In this document: piece after piece, positions 39,857 to 46,132 of the stretch
Position numbering within the stretch: the first letter of the stretch is position 1
How the letters are laid out: the number at the start of each line of letters is the position of its first letter
NCBI GenBank assembly: GCA_937916195.1
Contig: CALFTO010000077.1
Coordinates: 1 to 46,132, forward strand
DNA from: an uncultured Clostridia bacterium
Lineage (GTDB): Bacteria > Bacillota > Clostridia > Oscillospirales > Acutalibacteraceae
Direction: 5' to 3'
Length of the DNA: 46,132 nt
Position numbers and translations under genes: made by a program
The notes under the pieces: generated by a model
The model's database searches: none
The model's input: only the letters and a program-made list of their open reading frames with translations
Told to the model about the DNA's origin: nothing

Positions 39857-42040
39857 ATGAAAATGACTATAAAATTAATTGCCTTACTTTGCGTTATATC
39901 TCTGCTTTTTACTGCTTGCGGAAACGGAATTTCAACAGACACAATAAAGGCTGACGAAATCAAATATCAATCCGCTGAATATTCGGGTGACGCATTACAT
40001 AAGGCAGAAAACAAGGCTTATAAACAGGTGTGCAAATCAGGTCTTATTGAAATGCTTTTTGACGAAGCTACAATGACCGTTGCAATTAAAGACACGGGCT
40101 CAGGCAATTTGTGGACAAGTCTTCCACAGAATTCTGTAAAAAAGCAGGTTAACAGCTCGGCAGTTGAGGTTGAGCTTTCAAATGGCGAAGATACCGTTTA
40201 TGTTCTCAATTCGCAGGATAATTCGGTCAACTTCGGCAACGCGGTTTCAACTGTGTCAGAAGACGGCGTTTCAGTGAAATATGCAATGTCACTTGACGAA
40301 GAAACGGGAAAAGCTGATATTGAAACTCTCACAGATAAGCAAATCCGCGTTGATTTGACAGTAAACTATACACTTCGCGACGGCTCATTCTATGTGAATG
40401 TGAGTATGAATACTGTTAGTCTACCCAAGGGCGTTTATCTTGAAAGAATAAGAGTATTAAACCACTTCGGCGCATATGACAACAGCGGTGCAGAGGACTA
40501 TATTTTCGTGCCCGACGGCAGCGGTGCTCTTATTATGACGGGCGTTGAAGACGCAGAATTCACTCCCCTCACCCTTTCGGTTTACGGTGACGATGCCGCA
40601 ATAACTGAAAATACAGAAAGTTCTGCTTGCCTTGTTGGTGCATTCGGAATAAAGCGTTCAAACGGTGCATTTCTTTGCATTATTGAAAGCGGTGACACAA
40701 TCGCCGAAATCGAGGCAGAACGCAGTACCGACACAACACTCAACCGCGTTGGTGCGGCATTTGAAATTACTGACATTTCTACCGAACAAAGCAAAAACAG
40801 TGTTAAGAAAACTCTTGGTTATCAGTTTAAAAATGAGATTACCCTTTGCTATCGTTTCCTTTCAGGTCGTTCAGCAACTTATTCGGGAATGGCAACTGCT
40901 TGCCGTGAAAATCTTATCAGAAATGCAGTTCTTTCAACCAAATCCTTTGTAACTGATGAAAAACATATTCCCCTTGTACTTTCACTTCAAGGTGGTTACA
41001 TAAACGAAAGCGATAAATACAATGTACTCACAACCTATGAGCAGGCACTCTCACTTGTAACTCTTTTAAAGGCAAAGGGTGTTAATAATATTTATCTTCG
41101 TTATAACGGGCTTTATGCGGAAGCTAACAACGGAAGTGATGCCGATTTCGGTGATTTCTATAAAAAGCTTGGTAATAACAAAGATTATGAAGCTCTCTAC
41201 TCATATCTCAAGAGCCAGAATTTCTCGCTGTTCCTTGAAACTGATTTACTTAACTTTGATTATAACAGTTCGGTTGCAAAGGCTCTTAACGGTGGCAAGG
41301 TAAGAAGCGAAACTGAAAACACATTCCCCTACGCAACCGATAAACAGGGTTATCTTAAAATGAGCGAGCTTGAAAATAAAATCGAGGCTCTTTTAAGTGC
41401 CTCGGCAGATGTAAATTTTGACGGATACGCACTCAATGACGCAGGTGCAGTTCTTTATTCTGATTACTCTGACGATTTCTATGCACGAGTAACCTCGAAA
41501 AAGGATATTGCTGCACAGCTTCCCGTGCTTGCAACCTCAAAAGCATTAATGATTGACACAGGCAATATCTATTCAGTTAAAAATGCTGATGTTATTTCAA
41601 ATCTTGCGGTGTCTCCTATTGCAAAAGCTGAAAGCACGGCTTATGTGGGAATTCCCTTTATGCAGATGATGCTTCACGGAATTACCGAATACAGCGCAGT
41701 GGGACTTAACTCTGCAGACGATATTAAAACCGCGTTCTTAAATTCAATTGAATACGGTTGTTTACCAAGTGCCGATTGGTACTGCGCAAAGTTCACCGAA
41801 GAGCTTGACGGCAAGTATTATTATGACAGCAACATAAACGATATGGTTACATACTACACCAAGGCAAACGAGGTACTCGGTGATATTCGTGCAGAGCGAA
41901 TGACCTCACACTATAAAGAGCAGGACGGCGTTTACTGCACTGAGTATGACAACAGTACAAAGGTTTATGTGAATTATACAGATAAAGATGTAACCATAAA
42001 CGGTATTAAAATTCCCGCAATGGATTGTGTGAAGATATAA
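39857..42040 (+). CDS. DUF5696-like lipoprotein, possible glycosidase-like barrel
   Basis: A 727-residue exported lipoprotein. The signal peptide ends in LLFTAC with the lipidated Cys21. The first half (about 50-370) is beta-rich. The second half (about 390-640) reads as a TIM-barrel-like domain, with LVTLLKAKGVNNIYLRYNGLY and FSLFLETDLLNFD, and ends in a small beta domain. The pattern resembles DUF5696 proteins of Clostridia, whose function is unknown to me; a carbohydrate-binding or hydrolytic role on the cell surface is plausible. GGTGATA precedes the ATG at 39857. No transporter genes adjoin it. Confidence 0.65.
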   Translation: MKMTIKLIALLCVISLLFTACGNGISTDTIKADEIKYQSAEYSGDALHKAENKAYKQVCKSGLIEMLFDEATMTVAIKDTGSGNLWTSLPQNSVKKQVNSSAVEVELSNGEDTVYVLNSQDNSVNFGNAVSTVSEDGVSVKYAMSLDEETGKADIETLTDKQIRVDLTVNYTLRDGSFYVNVSMNTVSLPKGVYLERIRVLNHFGAYDNSGAEDYIFVPDGSGALIMTGVEDAEFTPLTLSVYGDDAAITENTESSACLVGAFGIKRSNGAFLCIIESGDTIAEIEAERSTDTTLNRVGAAFEITDISTEQSKNSVKKTLGYQFKNEITLCYRFLSGRSATYSGMATACRENLIRNAVLSTKSFVTDEKHIPLVLSLQGGYINESDKYNVLTTYEQALSLVTLLKAKGVNNIYLRYNGLYAEANNGSDADFGDFYKKLGNNKDYEALYSYLKSQNFSLFLETDLLNFDYNSSVAKALNGGKVRSETENTFPYATDKQGYLKMSELENKIEALLSASADVNFDGYALNDAGAVLYSDYSDDFYARVTSKKDIAAQLPVLATSKALMIDTGNIYSVKNADVISNLAVSPIAKAESTAYVGIPFMQMMLHGITEYSAVGLNSADDIKTAFLNSIEYGCLPSADWYCAKFTEELDGKYYYDSNINDMVTYYTKANEVLGDIRAERMTSHYKEQDGVYCTEYDNSTKVYVNYTDKDVTINGIKIPAMDCVKI

Positions 42041-42062
42041 AACTACATAAACAAAGAATTAC

Positions 42063-42092
42063 CCCCGACAGAAATCTGTCGGGGTTTGGTTT
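42063..42092. terminator. Terminator after the lipoprotein gene
   Basis: CCCCGACAG (42063-42071) pairs with CTGTCGGGG (42076-42084), followed by TTTGGTTTT. The opposing blaR1 gene ends nearby. Confidence 0.8.
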
Positions 42093-42098
42093 TACAAT

Positions 42099-44153
42099 TT
42101 AATCTTCTATCACAAAATATCGAGTTGTGTGGTAATAATGAATATCCTTTATGTCTTTTTCAGACAGCAATCCATTTGAATGAGCATCACACAAATTTAT
42201 AAATTCACCATTATGATATACTTTAGTAGTTCTAATATAGTTATAATCAAATCGATACCCAGCAATGTATTCTGTTGTCAAAGCATCCATCGTTGTATTT
42301 TCTTCTTGAGATGTTGTATCTTGTAAATTTATTTTTATGTCATTCTTTTCTACAAGATATAACCATCTAATTAATGAATCGTCTTTATTGGTTGGGTTTT
42401 CACTTTGGTTATTATACATTCCATGTGCAATAAAATAAGTGCCGTCTTTTTGTTCAAGCAGAAGATACAAAATTGAAATGTCTTCTTTGCCGTTATCGAC
42501 CTTTAACTGCCAAGCTTTTTTATTGTTTTCTTTTATCTGTGAATAAGAATAGCCTTCACTCCACATTTCTGACGAAAATCTTGAATCCCAGTTTTCTTTA
42601 TTAAGAGAAATTTCTTCAAGCGTTCCGCGTTCATAAAGAGAGCCGTCGGGGAATACCTCTGTAAGCTTCATATTTTTTGTAACAAAATATGTTGGAGCAA
42701 TATCTATAGTCTGAACAAATGAAAACATTCCGTTGTCATAAACAAGTTCAATTGGTTTATAAGTATCACTTTCGGCAGTTACACTTACCAATTCAAAATC
42801 AATCCAGACTTTATAATTCTCTTGACGATTTTCTTCAAAAGAGAAATACGTTTCAAAACGGTATTTGCCTGCCGTGAAGTCCTCATAGCCGTAAAGTCCG
42901 TATTTATGAGTTGTTGTGCTATCAGCATTCAGTAAATATGCAATCATAGTCCAAGCGTAGTTTTCTGGCAACTTGCACTCTACCCATTCATTACCATGGT
43001 TCTTATAGATATAGCAGGGTTCACCAAAAAAAACTTGTTTGTCTGTTTTATTTTCCCAAAGAAGTTCAATATATCTTGACTCCCCTGAAAAAGATGCTGT
43101 TTCAAAATTGATTGAAACACCTTCATATTCAGAGCCGATTGTTATGTTTGTAACTCCACCCATATTTTCAATCTTATTGTCCGTTGCGGGATTTGTGAGA
43201 AAGCATACCGCAAGAACAATACAAGTTGCAACTGCCACAATAATCACCCAGAATGCAGGTTTTTTGTAGTTGAGTACGGATTTTATTCTGCCCTTTACAC
43301 CTGTTTCACCAAATGCCAGTGGGCAGGCAGAAATCATTTTTCGGGGTACGCTACAATTAATTAGTGCTTCGGAATAGGGCTTTTTAATCTCTGCGCCCAT
43401 TTCTTTGATAACCTTTTCGTCGCAGGCAAGCTCAATATCACGACAAAGTAAAATATACGCCACCCAAAGCACAGGGTTAAACCAATAAACTGTTAAAAGT
43501 GCAAAGCCCAAGGGCTTCCATAGGTGGTCGCGACGTTTAAGATGTGCTTTTTCGTGGGCAATTACAAATTCTGTATCCTGCTCATTCATTGATGAGGGCA
43601 AGAAAATGCGGGGTTTGATAAGTCCTAAAATAAAAGGAGTTGAAATATTGTCACAAACCCAGATATTCTCTTTAAGAGGTGTGGCTTCACGGACATTTTT
43701 GAGTATTCGCAAATAGCTTATAAGCGTATATAAAAGCATTGCCACCATACCGACAATCCACACGATTGAAGCAATATATGTGATAATTAGCAATGGGTTT
43801 ATAAAGTCACCGTCGGGTGCAGAATATTCGGTAAAAACAATGCTACCGTCCTGAACACCTAAATCATAATAAACCTGATTATTGCCTATGGCGTTAAAAA
43901 TCTCTGCACCGCTCACATCAGCCGGAGAATGTGAATGAACAATTTCGGGTGGTACGGGCTCGGCACTCGGAATAAGACTTAAAATACTTTCAAACGAAAA
44001 TGGGCAAATAAGGCGAAGTCCTACCAAGCCCCACATAATAACGCGAAGCCATTTAGGTGCTTTTTTGAAGATTAATCTGAAAAGTACGATTGCAAGCACA
44101 AGCCACGAGGCTGTTATGCTCATATTGAAAAGCTCAAGAAACACGTTTTCCAT
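42099..44153 (-). CDS. BlaR1/MecR1-like M56 metallopeptidase sensor
   Basis: A 684-residue membrane protease-sensor. Four or five membrane helices frame a cytoplasmic zinc-protease domain with HEKAH (200-204) and a downstream IELACDEKVI segment holding the third ligand. A final helix near 310-330 leads to an external domain of about 350 residues. That domain lacks the S-x-x-K/S-x-N/K-T-G transpeptidase motifs of the true beta-lactam sensors, so the signal is probably not beta-lactam acylation. GAGGAGG precedes the ATG. It starts two bases after blaI in the same operon. Confidence 0.85.
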   Translation of the reverse strand: MENVFLELFNMSITASWLVLAIVLFRLIFKKAPKWLRVIMWGLVGLRLICPFSFESILSLIPSAEPVPPEIVHSHSPADVSGAEIFNAIGNNQVYYDLGVQDGSIVFTEYSAPDGDFINPLLIITYIASIVWIVGMVAMLLYTLISYLRILKNVREATPLKENIWVCDNISTPFILGLIKPRIFLPSSMNEQDTEFVIAHEKAHLKRRDHLWKPLGFALLTVYWFNPVLWVAYILLCRDIELACDEKVIKEMGAEIKKPYSEALINCSVPRKMISACPLAFGETGVKGRIKSVLNYKKPAFWVIIVAVATCIVLAVCFLTNPATDNKIENMGGVTNITIGSEYEGVSINFETASFSGESRYIELLWENKTDKQVFFGEPCYIYKNHGNEWVECKLPENYAWTMIAYLLNADSTTTHKYGLYGYEDFTAGKYRFETYFSFEENRQENYKVWIDFELVSVTAESDTYKPIELVYDNGMFSFVQTIDIAPTYFVTKNMKLTEVFPDGSLYERGTLEEISLNKENWDSRFSSEMWSEGYSYSQIKENNKKAWQLKVDNGKEDISILYLLLEQKDGTYFIAHGMYNNQSENPTNKDDSLIRWLYLVEKNDIKINLQDTTSQEENTTMDALTTEYIAGYRFDYNYIRTTKVYHNGEFINLCDAHSNGLLSEKDIKDIHYYHTTRYFVIED

Positions 44154-44155
44154 AA

Positions 44156-44518
44156 TCAGTCCTCCTCATATTCGGCAACAATACGACGAAGCTCTGCAAT
44201 CTCCTCCGAAGTCAAGTTCTTTCTTGATGTGAAAGCGGCGAGAAAAGCGGGCAACGAGCCGTTAAAAGTCTCTTCAACAAATTTTTCACTCTGCATTGAA
44301 TAAAAATCATCACGGGAAATAAGCGAAACTACCGTTCCGTTATCGTTTTTGAAAATTCCTCTTTCAGAAAGTCTTTTAAGCACCGTATATGTGGTTGTAC
44401 GCTTCCATTTAAGCTCTTTTTCGCAAAGCTTTACTAAATCTGCGGTTGAAACGGGCTCATTTTGCCAGATAATATCTGCAAAACGGGATTCAACTACACC
44501 TAATTTCATTTCGCTCAT
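44156..44518 (-). CDS. BlaI/MecI-family repressor
   Basis: A 120-residue winged-helix repressor with a C-terminal dimerisation region, normally cleaved or released when its BlaR1-type partner is activated. WKRTTTYTVLKRLSERGIF is the recognition-helix segment. Two inverted repeats with TACA/TGTA half-sites lie over the promoter just upstream, which fits autorepression. AAGGAGG precedes the ATG. Confidence 0.92.
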   Translation of the reverse strand: MSEMKLGVVESRFADIIWQNEPVSTADLVKLCEKELKWKRTTTYTVLKRLSERGIFKNDNGTVVSLISRDDFYSMQSEKFVEETFNGSLPAFLAAFTSRKNLTSEEIAELRRIVAEYEED

Positions 44519-44534
44519 AAAACTGCCTCCTTTA

Positions 44535-44586
44535 GTCTACACCTTGTCGACAATTTTAGTCTACACTATGTAGACATATTTGTCAA
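44535..44586 (-). promoter_or_regulatory. blaI-blaR1 promoter with two BlaI operators
   Basis: Minus-strand TTGACA (44581-44586) and TAGACT (44558-44563) have a 17-base spacer. GTCTACACTATGTAGAC (44559-44575) is a perfect 7-bp inverted repeat over the spacer and -10. GTCTACACCTTGTCGAC (44535-44551) is a second, imperfect site 24 bases downstream. Both show the TACA-type half-sites of BlaI/MecI operators. Confidence 0.85.
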
Positions 44587-44600
44587 GAGTTTTTTAAAAA

Positions 44601-44649
44601 ATAAATGATGCTAAATGCAACTTTAAAGGTTACATTTAGCATCATTTAT
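44601..44649. terminator. Long hairpin terminator
   Basis: A perfect 17-bp stem (44601-44617 with 44633-44649) over a 15-base loop lies just after the small membrane protein gene and upstream of the blaI promoter. It could end the leftward operon and insulate blaI. Confidence 0.65.
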
Positions 44650-44663
44650 ATGTAGATATATAA

Positions 44664-44969
44664 TTATACGTTTTCTAAAAATCGAACGAAATCTATGTAT
44701 CTGCCAATTTCTCCAAAGTAAACAAGAAGAAGGTGAAGAGAATAGAAAATGCCAATCACTAAATGACTATGTTCTTTTTTAGAGCGGTATTTTAATAAGG
44801 AAAGCCATATTGTCCAAGGTATATAAATTAATAACATCACACCTTGAATAATAAATACTAAAGTATTAACTTTTAATGAACCATTATAATTAAAACGAAG
44901 AAAAGAAAACAACAACAAGTAAATTATTGTATATAAAACATATAAAATATATTGCCGTTTCTTTTTCAT
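44664..44969 (-). CDS. Small membrane protein of unknown function
   Basis: A 101-residue basic protein with about three membrane helices (roughly 7-25, 34-55 and 70-90). I do not recognise a family. The ATG at 44969 lies 10 bases after a GGAG; an upstream GTG is too close to it. It follows the secreted-protein gene by 30 bases in the same direction. A small membrane protein behind an exported one could be an immunity, anchoring or processing partner. Confidence 0.62.
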   Translation of the reverse strand: MKKKRQYILYVLYTIIYLLLFSFLRFNYNGSLKVNTLVFIIQGVMLLIYIPWTIWLSLLKYRSKKEHSHLVIGIFYSLHLLLVYFGEIGRYIDFVRFLENV

Positions 44970-44999
44970 TTTGTTCACGCTCCATTAATATAATACTCA

Positions 45000-45758
45000 T
45001 TATAAATCGGCACTACTATATATACCTCTGTGAAACACTGGGCTGAAATCCTCCCAAGGTGAGTCTGTAACATAATTGGTTGTCCACGTATAGTAATAAT
45101 TTGTTGGCCAACCTGCAATAGTGGTATAGTCGATTCTAACCTTTTTCGTGCCATTTTGAGAAGCATCTGCAAGCATTTTAGTATTAACAGTATCATAAAG
45201 ATACAGCATCGCACTAGAAAAAAGAAAAATAACCGCTTTACTTTCCAGAGTTATGTTAAATTTAGCCAAAATCGTTGCAGCTAAAGTTTCTGCTAAACTT
45301 TCTAATGAACTTTCTGCAACGGGATTTCCTAACACAAAATCCCATAAACCAGGTACAGTTCTAGCATAATAAAGAGCATTTGCTTTTTCTTTGGGTAAAA
45401 AAACAACAGAATAGGGAAGTGTATGCGCATCCGGATTAATATATGTGTACCATGGTCGTTTAAAATTATTCCACAATCCGCCATCTGGTGCATAAATTTT
45501 AGTTTCTGTCGCCATAACAGAAATGCCATCATCCGCCACTATAGGTGTTGCATTTCCCATGCTATTATCAACATAAACGTTTATAACACCGTCATCAATA
45601 GTTATCTCTGCATTTTCATATTGCGATTGTATTTTAGAAACAACCTCTTGCAGTGACAAATCTTCATTTGTTACTGATTTAGCATTAACACTGATATGAA
45701 AGGAAACAACGAGAACAAAAACAAGCAAAAGACTAATAATTTTTCTTAGTTTTTCCAT
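45000..45758 (-). CDS. Secreted protein of unknown function
   Basis: A 252-residue exported protein with a signal peptide (1-26, likely cut after V-N-A) and no lipobox, cell-wall sorting signal or repeats. The mature part is rich in Tyr, Trp and Asn, with a hydrophobic segment at about 165-205 that could be a membrane helix or amphipathic region. No family was recognised. AAGGAG precedes the ATG at 45758. The leader is long (about 250 bases from the promoter) and contains a 27-codon open frame with a strong ribosome-binding site overlapping this start. Confidence 0.65.
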   Translation of the reverse strand: MEKLRKIISLLLVFVLVVSFHISVNAKSVTNEDLSLQEVVSKIQSQYENAEITIDDGVINVYVDNSMGNATPIVADDGISVMATETKIYAPDGGLWNNFKRPWYTYINPDAHTLPYSVVFLPKEKANALYYARTVPGLWDFVLGNPVAESSLESLAETLAATILAKFNITLESKAVIFLFSSAMLYLYDTVNTKMLADASQNGTKKVRIDYTTIAGWPTNYYYTWTTNYVTDSPWEDFSPVFHRGIYSSADL

Positions 45759-45816
45759 AATAAATCTCCTTAAATAATAAATTGTAATATCTGTCTTCAA
45801 ATTGCAATTTGCACAT
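45733..45816 (-). CDS. Candidate 27-residue leader peptide
   Basis: A short open frame with AAAGGTG six bases before its ATG at 45816. It reads M-C-K-L-Q-F-E-D-R-Y-Y and ends K-T-K-K-N-Y. It overlaps the start of the secreted-protein gene by 26 bases in another frame. The ribosome-binding site is at least as strong as that of the main gene. It may couple or regulate translation of that gene. It could also be chance, since the frame is short. Confidence 0.4.
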   Translation of the reverse strand: MCKLQFEDRYYNLLFKEIYYGKTKKNY

Positions 45817-46132
45817 TGGAATCACCTTTTTCAAAACTATTTTGTAATGACCGTTAACAAGCCCTTACATAAAAATATAATCGTAATAGTTGGTTATTAT
45901 GTGACACCAGAAGAAATACAATTATTATTTTCTACTTTTTGTAACAAATAAAGAGATTTGTTCTTGTAAACTTTTAACAATATCTTGATTTTAAACAACT
46001 AATCTATAATTTCAATATATCATCATAATATTATTTTGTCAACCTTTAGAAAATAGACAAAATAAAGCGGCTTGATTTGAACAAGTCCAGTAAAAACGGA
46101 CAATAGAAAAAAAGCACCTCCTATGGTAGAAT
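45817..46132. other. AT-rich untranslated leader and window edge
   Basis: No gene is visible. The promoter at 46014-46042 and the untranslated leader of the secreted-protein operon occupy most of it. The last 50 bases contain GTCC/GGAC inverted words around AGTAAAAAC and, on the minus strand, ATAGGAGGTG followed by a T-run. This could be the edge of another gene or insertion sequence cut by the window. Confidence 0.4.
46014..46042 (-). promoter_or_regulatory. Promoter of the secreted-protein operon
   Basis: Minus-strand TTGACA (46037-46042) and TATATT (46014-46019) have a 17-base spacer, about 250 bases before the main start codon. Confidence 0.6.

Noticed and set aside
46081..46132. Edge of an insertion sequence
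   Set aside because: Only short inverted words and one ribosome-binding-site-like string are visible before the window ends; nothing identifies a transposase.

Overview
The window comes from a low-GC, spore-forming Firmicute, most likely a gut Clostridia (Oscillospirales/Ruminococcaceae-like). Support for this is a spoIIAA-spoIIAB-sigF operon, a ribosomal rplU-prp-rpmA operon whose L27 carries the Firmicute cleavable leader, AGGAGG/AGGTG ribosome-binding sites, several TTG starts, a BlaI/BlaR1 pair and iron-containing alcohol dehydrogenase. Everything here was read by eye; no database search was run, and species-level placement is not possible.

Positions 1-6600 are core chromosome: an alanine-type aminotransferase, the rplU-prp-rpmA operon with a consensus promoter and a candidate L21 leader, a nitroreductase, a DRE-TIM aldolase divergent from a stand-alone E2-type acyltransferase, tRNA-Arg(CCG) and the ATPase gene ychF.

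Positions about 6601-20417 are a 13.8-kb integrated element in the 5' end of ychF. The first codons of ychF occur at both ends. The right copy keeps the native promoter and Shine-Dalgarno but runs into a stop after 15 codons; the left copy restores an intact ychF, now downstream of the integrase gene. The element has a Tn916-type integrase and excisionase, a 1.3-kb non-coding hub full of direct and inverted repeats, a four-gene module (two paralogous proteins each with two ribbon-helix-helix-like units, a winged-helix protein with a possible nuclease-like domain, and a RemA/DUF370-like protein), and an opposing 8-kb operon: XRE regulator, nucleotidyltransferase, type III modification subunit (interrupted by one in-frame TAA), type III restriction subunit, and a 786-residue membrane-anchored protein of unknown function. 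This operon has a perfect-consensus promoter with a candidate inverted operator.

Positions 20418-46132 are chromosome again: tRNA t6A dehydratase (tcdA), an intracellular GH30-like glycosidase, a NifX-like protein, a large MMPL transporter whose external loop holds about five repeats of one helical module, a radical SAM/alcohol dehydrogenase pair, an acyltransferase with a zinc ribbon, an MBL-fold/beta-CASP protein, a 51-residue Asn-rich protein, a GNAT-like protein, an oxidoreductase divergent from a GH2 glycosidase broken by an in-frame TAA, feoAB, the spoIIA operon, a DUF5696-like lipoprotein, blaI-blaR1 with two operators, and an unrecognised secreted protein plus small membrane protein operon.

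The most notable items are the ychF 5'-end integration with gene restoration, the five-gene defence-type operon with its unknown membrane protein, the RHH/RemA-like module next to a repeat-rich hub, an array of hairpins separated by CGATAT at a 22-bp period in inverted arms (29900-30168), and two small proteins shorter than 60 codons with strong ribosome-binding sites.
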